Shown: positions 50,489 through 51,440 of the stretch, piece by piece
Layout: every line of letters starts with the position of its first letter
Numbering within the stretch: the first letter of the stretch is position 1
Origin: Ichthyophonus hoferi
Taxonomy: Eukaryota; Opisthokonta; Ichthyosporea; Ichthyophonida; Ichthyophonidae
Assembly (NCBI GenBank): GCA_002751075.1
Contig: NAOQ01000392.1
Coordinates: 1 to 51,440, forward strand
Length of the DNA stretch: 51,440 nucleotides
Direction: 5' to 3'
Made by a program: the position numbers and the translations under genes
Notes under the pieces: generated by a model
The model's input: the letters and a program-made list of their open reading frames with translations, nothing else
The model's database searches: none
What the model was told of the DNA's origin: nothing

Positions 50489-50630
50489 TGTCAAATATAG
50501 TTCTACCTATACAACATAGGCAAAGCAATTATCGCTATATTTATCTAATTAATTTATGCTGGGTTCCGAAGTATCCTATAAGTATATAATTATATATTTA
50601 GAAAGTATATAAGGATTCTTTCTGAGAAAA
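50489..50630 (+). mobile_element. Solo LTR, family A, copy 5, truncated
   Basis: The 5' half of a family A LTR: head TGTCAAATATAG, then CAACATAGGCAAAGCA and CTGGGTTCCGAAGTAT. Homology to the other copies fades near 50630. Old fossil fragment. Confidence 0.7.
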
Positions 50631-50639
50631 GTGATGGGA

Positions 50640-51440
50640 TGAATTTTGTTCAAGATACCTTCATTTTATAAATGATTTTCTCGGGGTGTGTATCCAATAA
50701 CAGTTTCCATTCCATTCAATCTCATTTTATTTCATAACATTGCCACTCATCCAGTGCAATTTTACCAGCATATTTTATCCCCATCGAGTGTCATTATTAT
50801 TGGAGGACTTTCCATCAATAAAAATGAATGATTGGATCTTGTCATTAACAAAGGGAACGAAGATTTTACATTGGTTTCAAGAACTCGTGTTTTAAGTACT
50901 CAAATGATTGGGTATGGTCGCATTCATTGGCGGTGTCAATACAGCCAATAGGAATGCGCGTATAAATCATGTGTTTTGTTTTTGTTTTTCCAAGAGTTAC
51001 TATATTTGATTATAACAAAGCATAACACTAGAAATAGAAAGGTGCTAAGGTACTGAGATCTTTATTTTCTATTTACTATATTTTGACTATTATGTTTGTA
51101 GTATTTATCAGACTGGTTGACCTAATACAACTCCAAAACCAAAAAAATAAAAAAATAACAAACGAATGTGCCAATGGTACCTAACTGTATTTGGTTGTGA
51201 AACTAAAAGGAGGAGGGAGAAAAGAGAAAATCGAGGTATAAAAGGACGAAGGGTGTAGTGTTAACCTAGAACAACCAAAATACAAGGCTGACTTTTAGTC
51301 TATTATTTCTATTATAACTTTCTATAGTAGGCATGCATCTCCTTCATCATTCTTACCCACACACCCTCCTTCCTTCACCTAGGTCTAGAACAACACTCCT
51401 TTACCTTTACCTGCGCTGAAAAATACTTCAACTCTCATAT
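50640..51440 (+). promoter_or_regulatory. Promoter and 5' leader of a gene beyond the right edge
   Basis: A CCAAT box at 50945-50949 (AGCCAATAGG), ATTGG motifs at about 50831 and 50908, and a strong TATA box TATAAAAGG at 51237-51245. A CT-rich leader follows (51335-51440). This arrangement suggests a well-expressed plus-strand gene starting just outside the window. The ATG at 51334 opens only a short frame of about 28 codons and is unlikely to be its start. Confidence 0.55.

Overview
The window is AT-rich eukaryotic DNA, most likely from an early-diverging (zygomycete- or chytrid-grade) fungus. I base this on gene content: RIT1, which occurs in fungi and plants; a fungal-type HAP5/NF-YC; a V-ATPase proteolipid most like yeast Vma3; and a multi-exon Ig-fold-like protein whose sequence pattern I associate with Mucoromycota-grade fungi. 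I cannot name the species. Four host genes can be rebuilt exon by exon, with reading phase agreeing at every junction. Outside HAP5 their introns are long for a fungus (about 0.2 to 1 kb) and hold microsatellites and solo LTRs.

Layout. 1-5047 (minus): most of a gene for a beta-sandwich (ASH/MSP-like) protein of unknown function, at least 8 exons, running off the left edge. 5048-7906: intergenic DNA with two solo LTRs. 7907-10314 (minus): VMA3-type V-ATPase c subunit, 3 exons. 10315-34745: a 24-kb gene-poor tract of decayed LTR-retrotransposon pieces, tandem repeats and a 459-base assembly gap. It holds one convincing isolated open frame of 248 codons (18654-19400, minus). 34746-44445 (plus): RIT1, 17 exons, with a solo LTR in each of two introns and a triplicated 5' splice site in a third. 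44446-46946: intergenic and promoter DNA, strongly T-rich next to the following gene. 46947-47724 (plus): HAP5/NF-YC, 2 exons. 48496-49512 (minus): a broken Tc1/mariner DD34E transposon. 50489-51440: an LTR fragment, then CCAAT and TATA signals for a gene that starts beyond the right edge.

The genes are unrelated housekeeping functions: vacuolar acidification, initiator-tRNA modification and CCAAT-box transcription. They do not form a cluster. I see no CRISPR array, defence island, biosynthetic cluster or rRNA/tRNA gene. The most unusual content is the left-edge Ig-fold gene, the isolated 248-codon frame, and the way short tandem repeats sit directly on splice signals.
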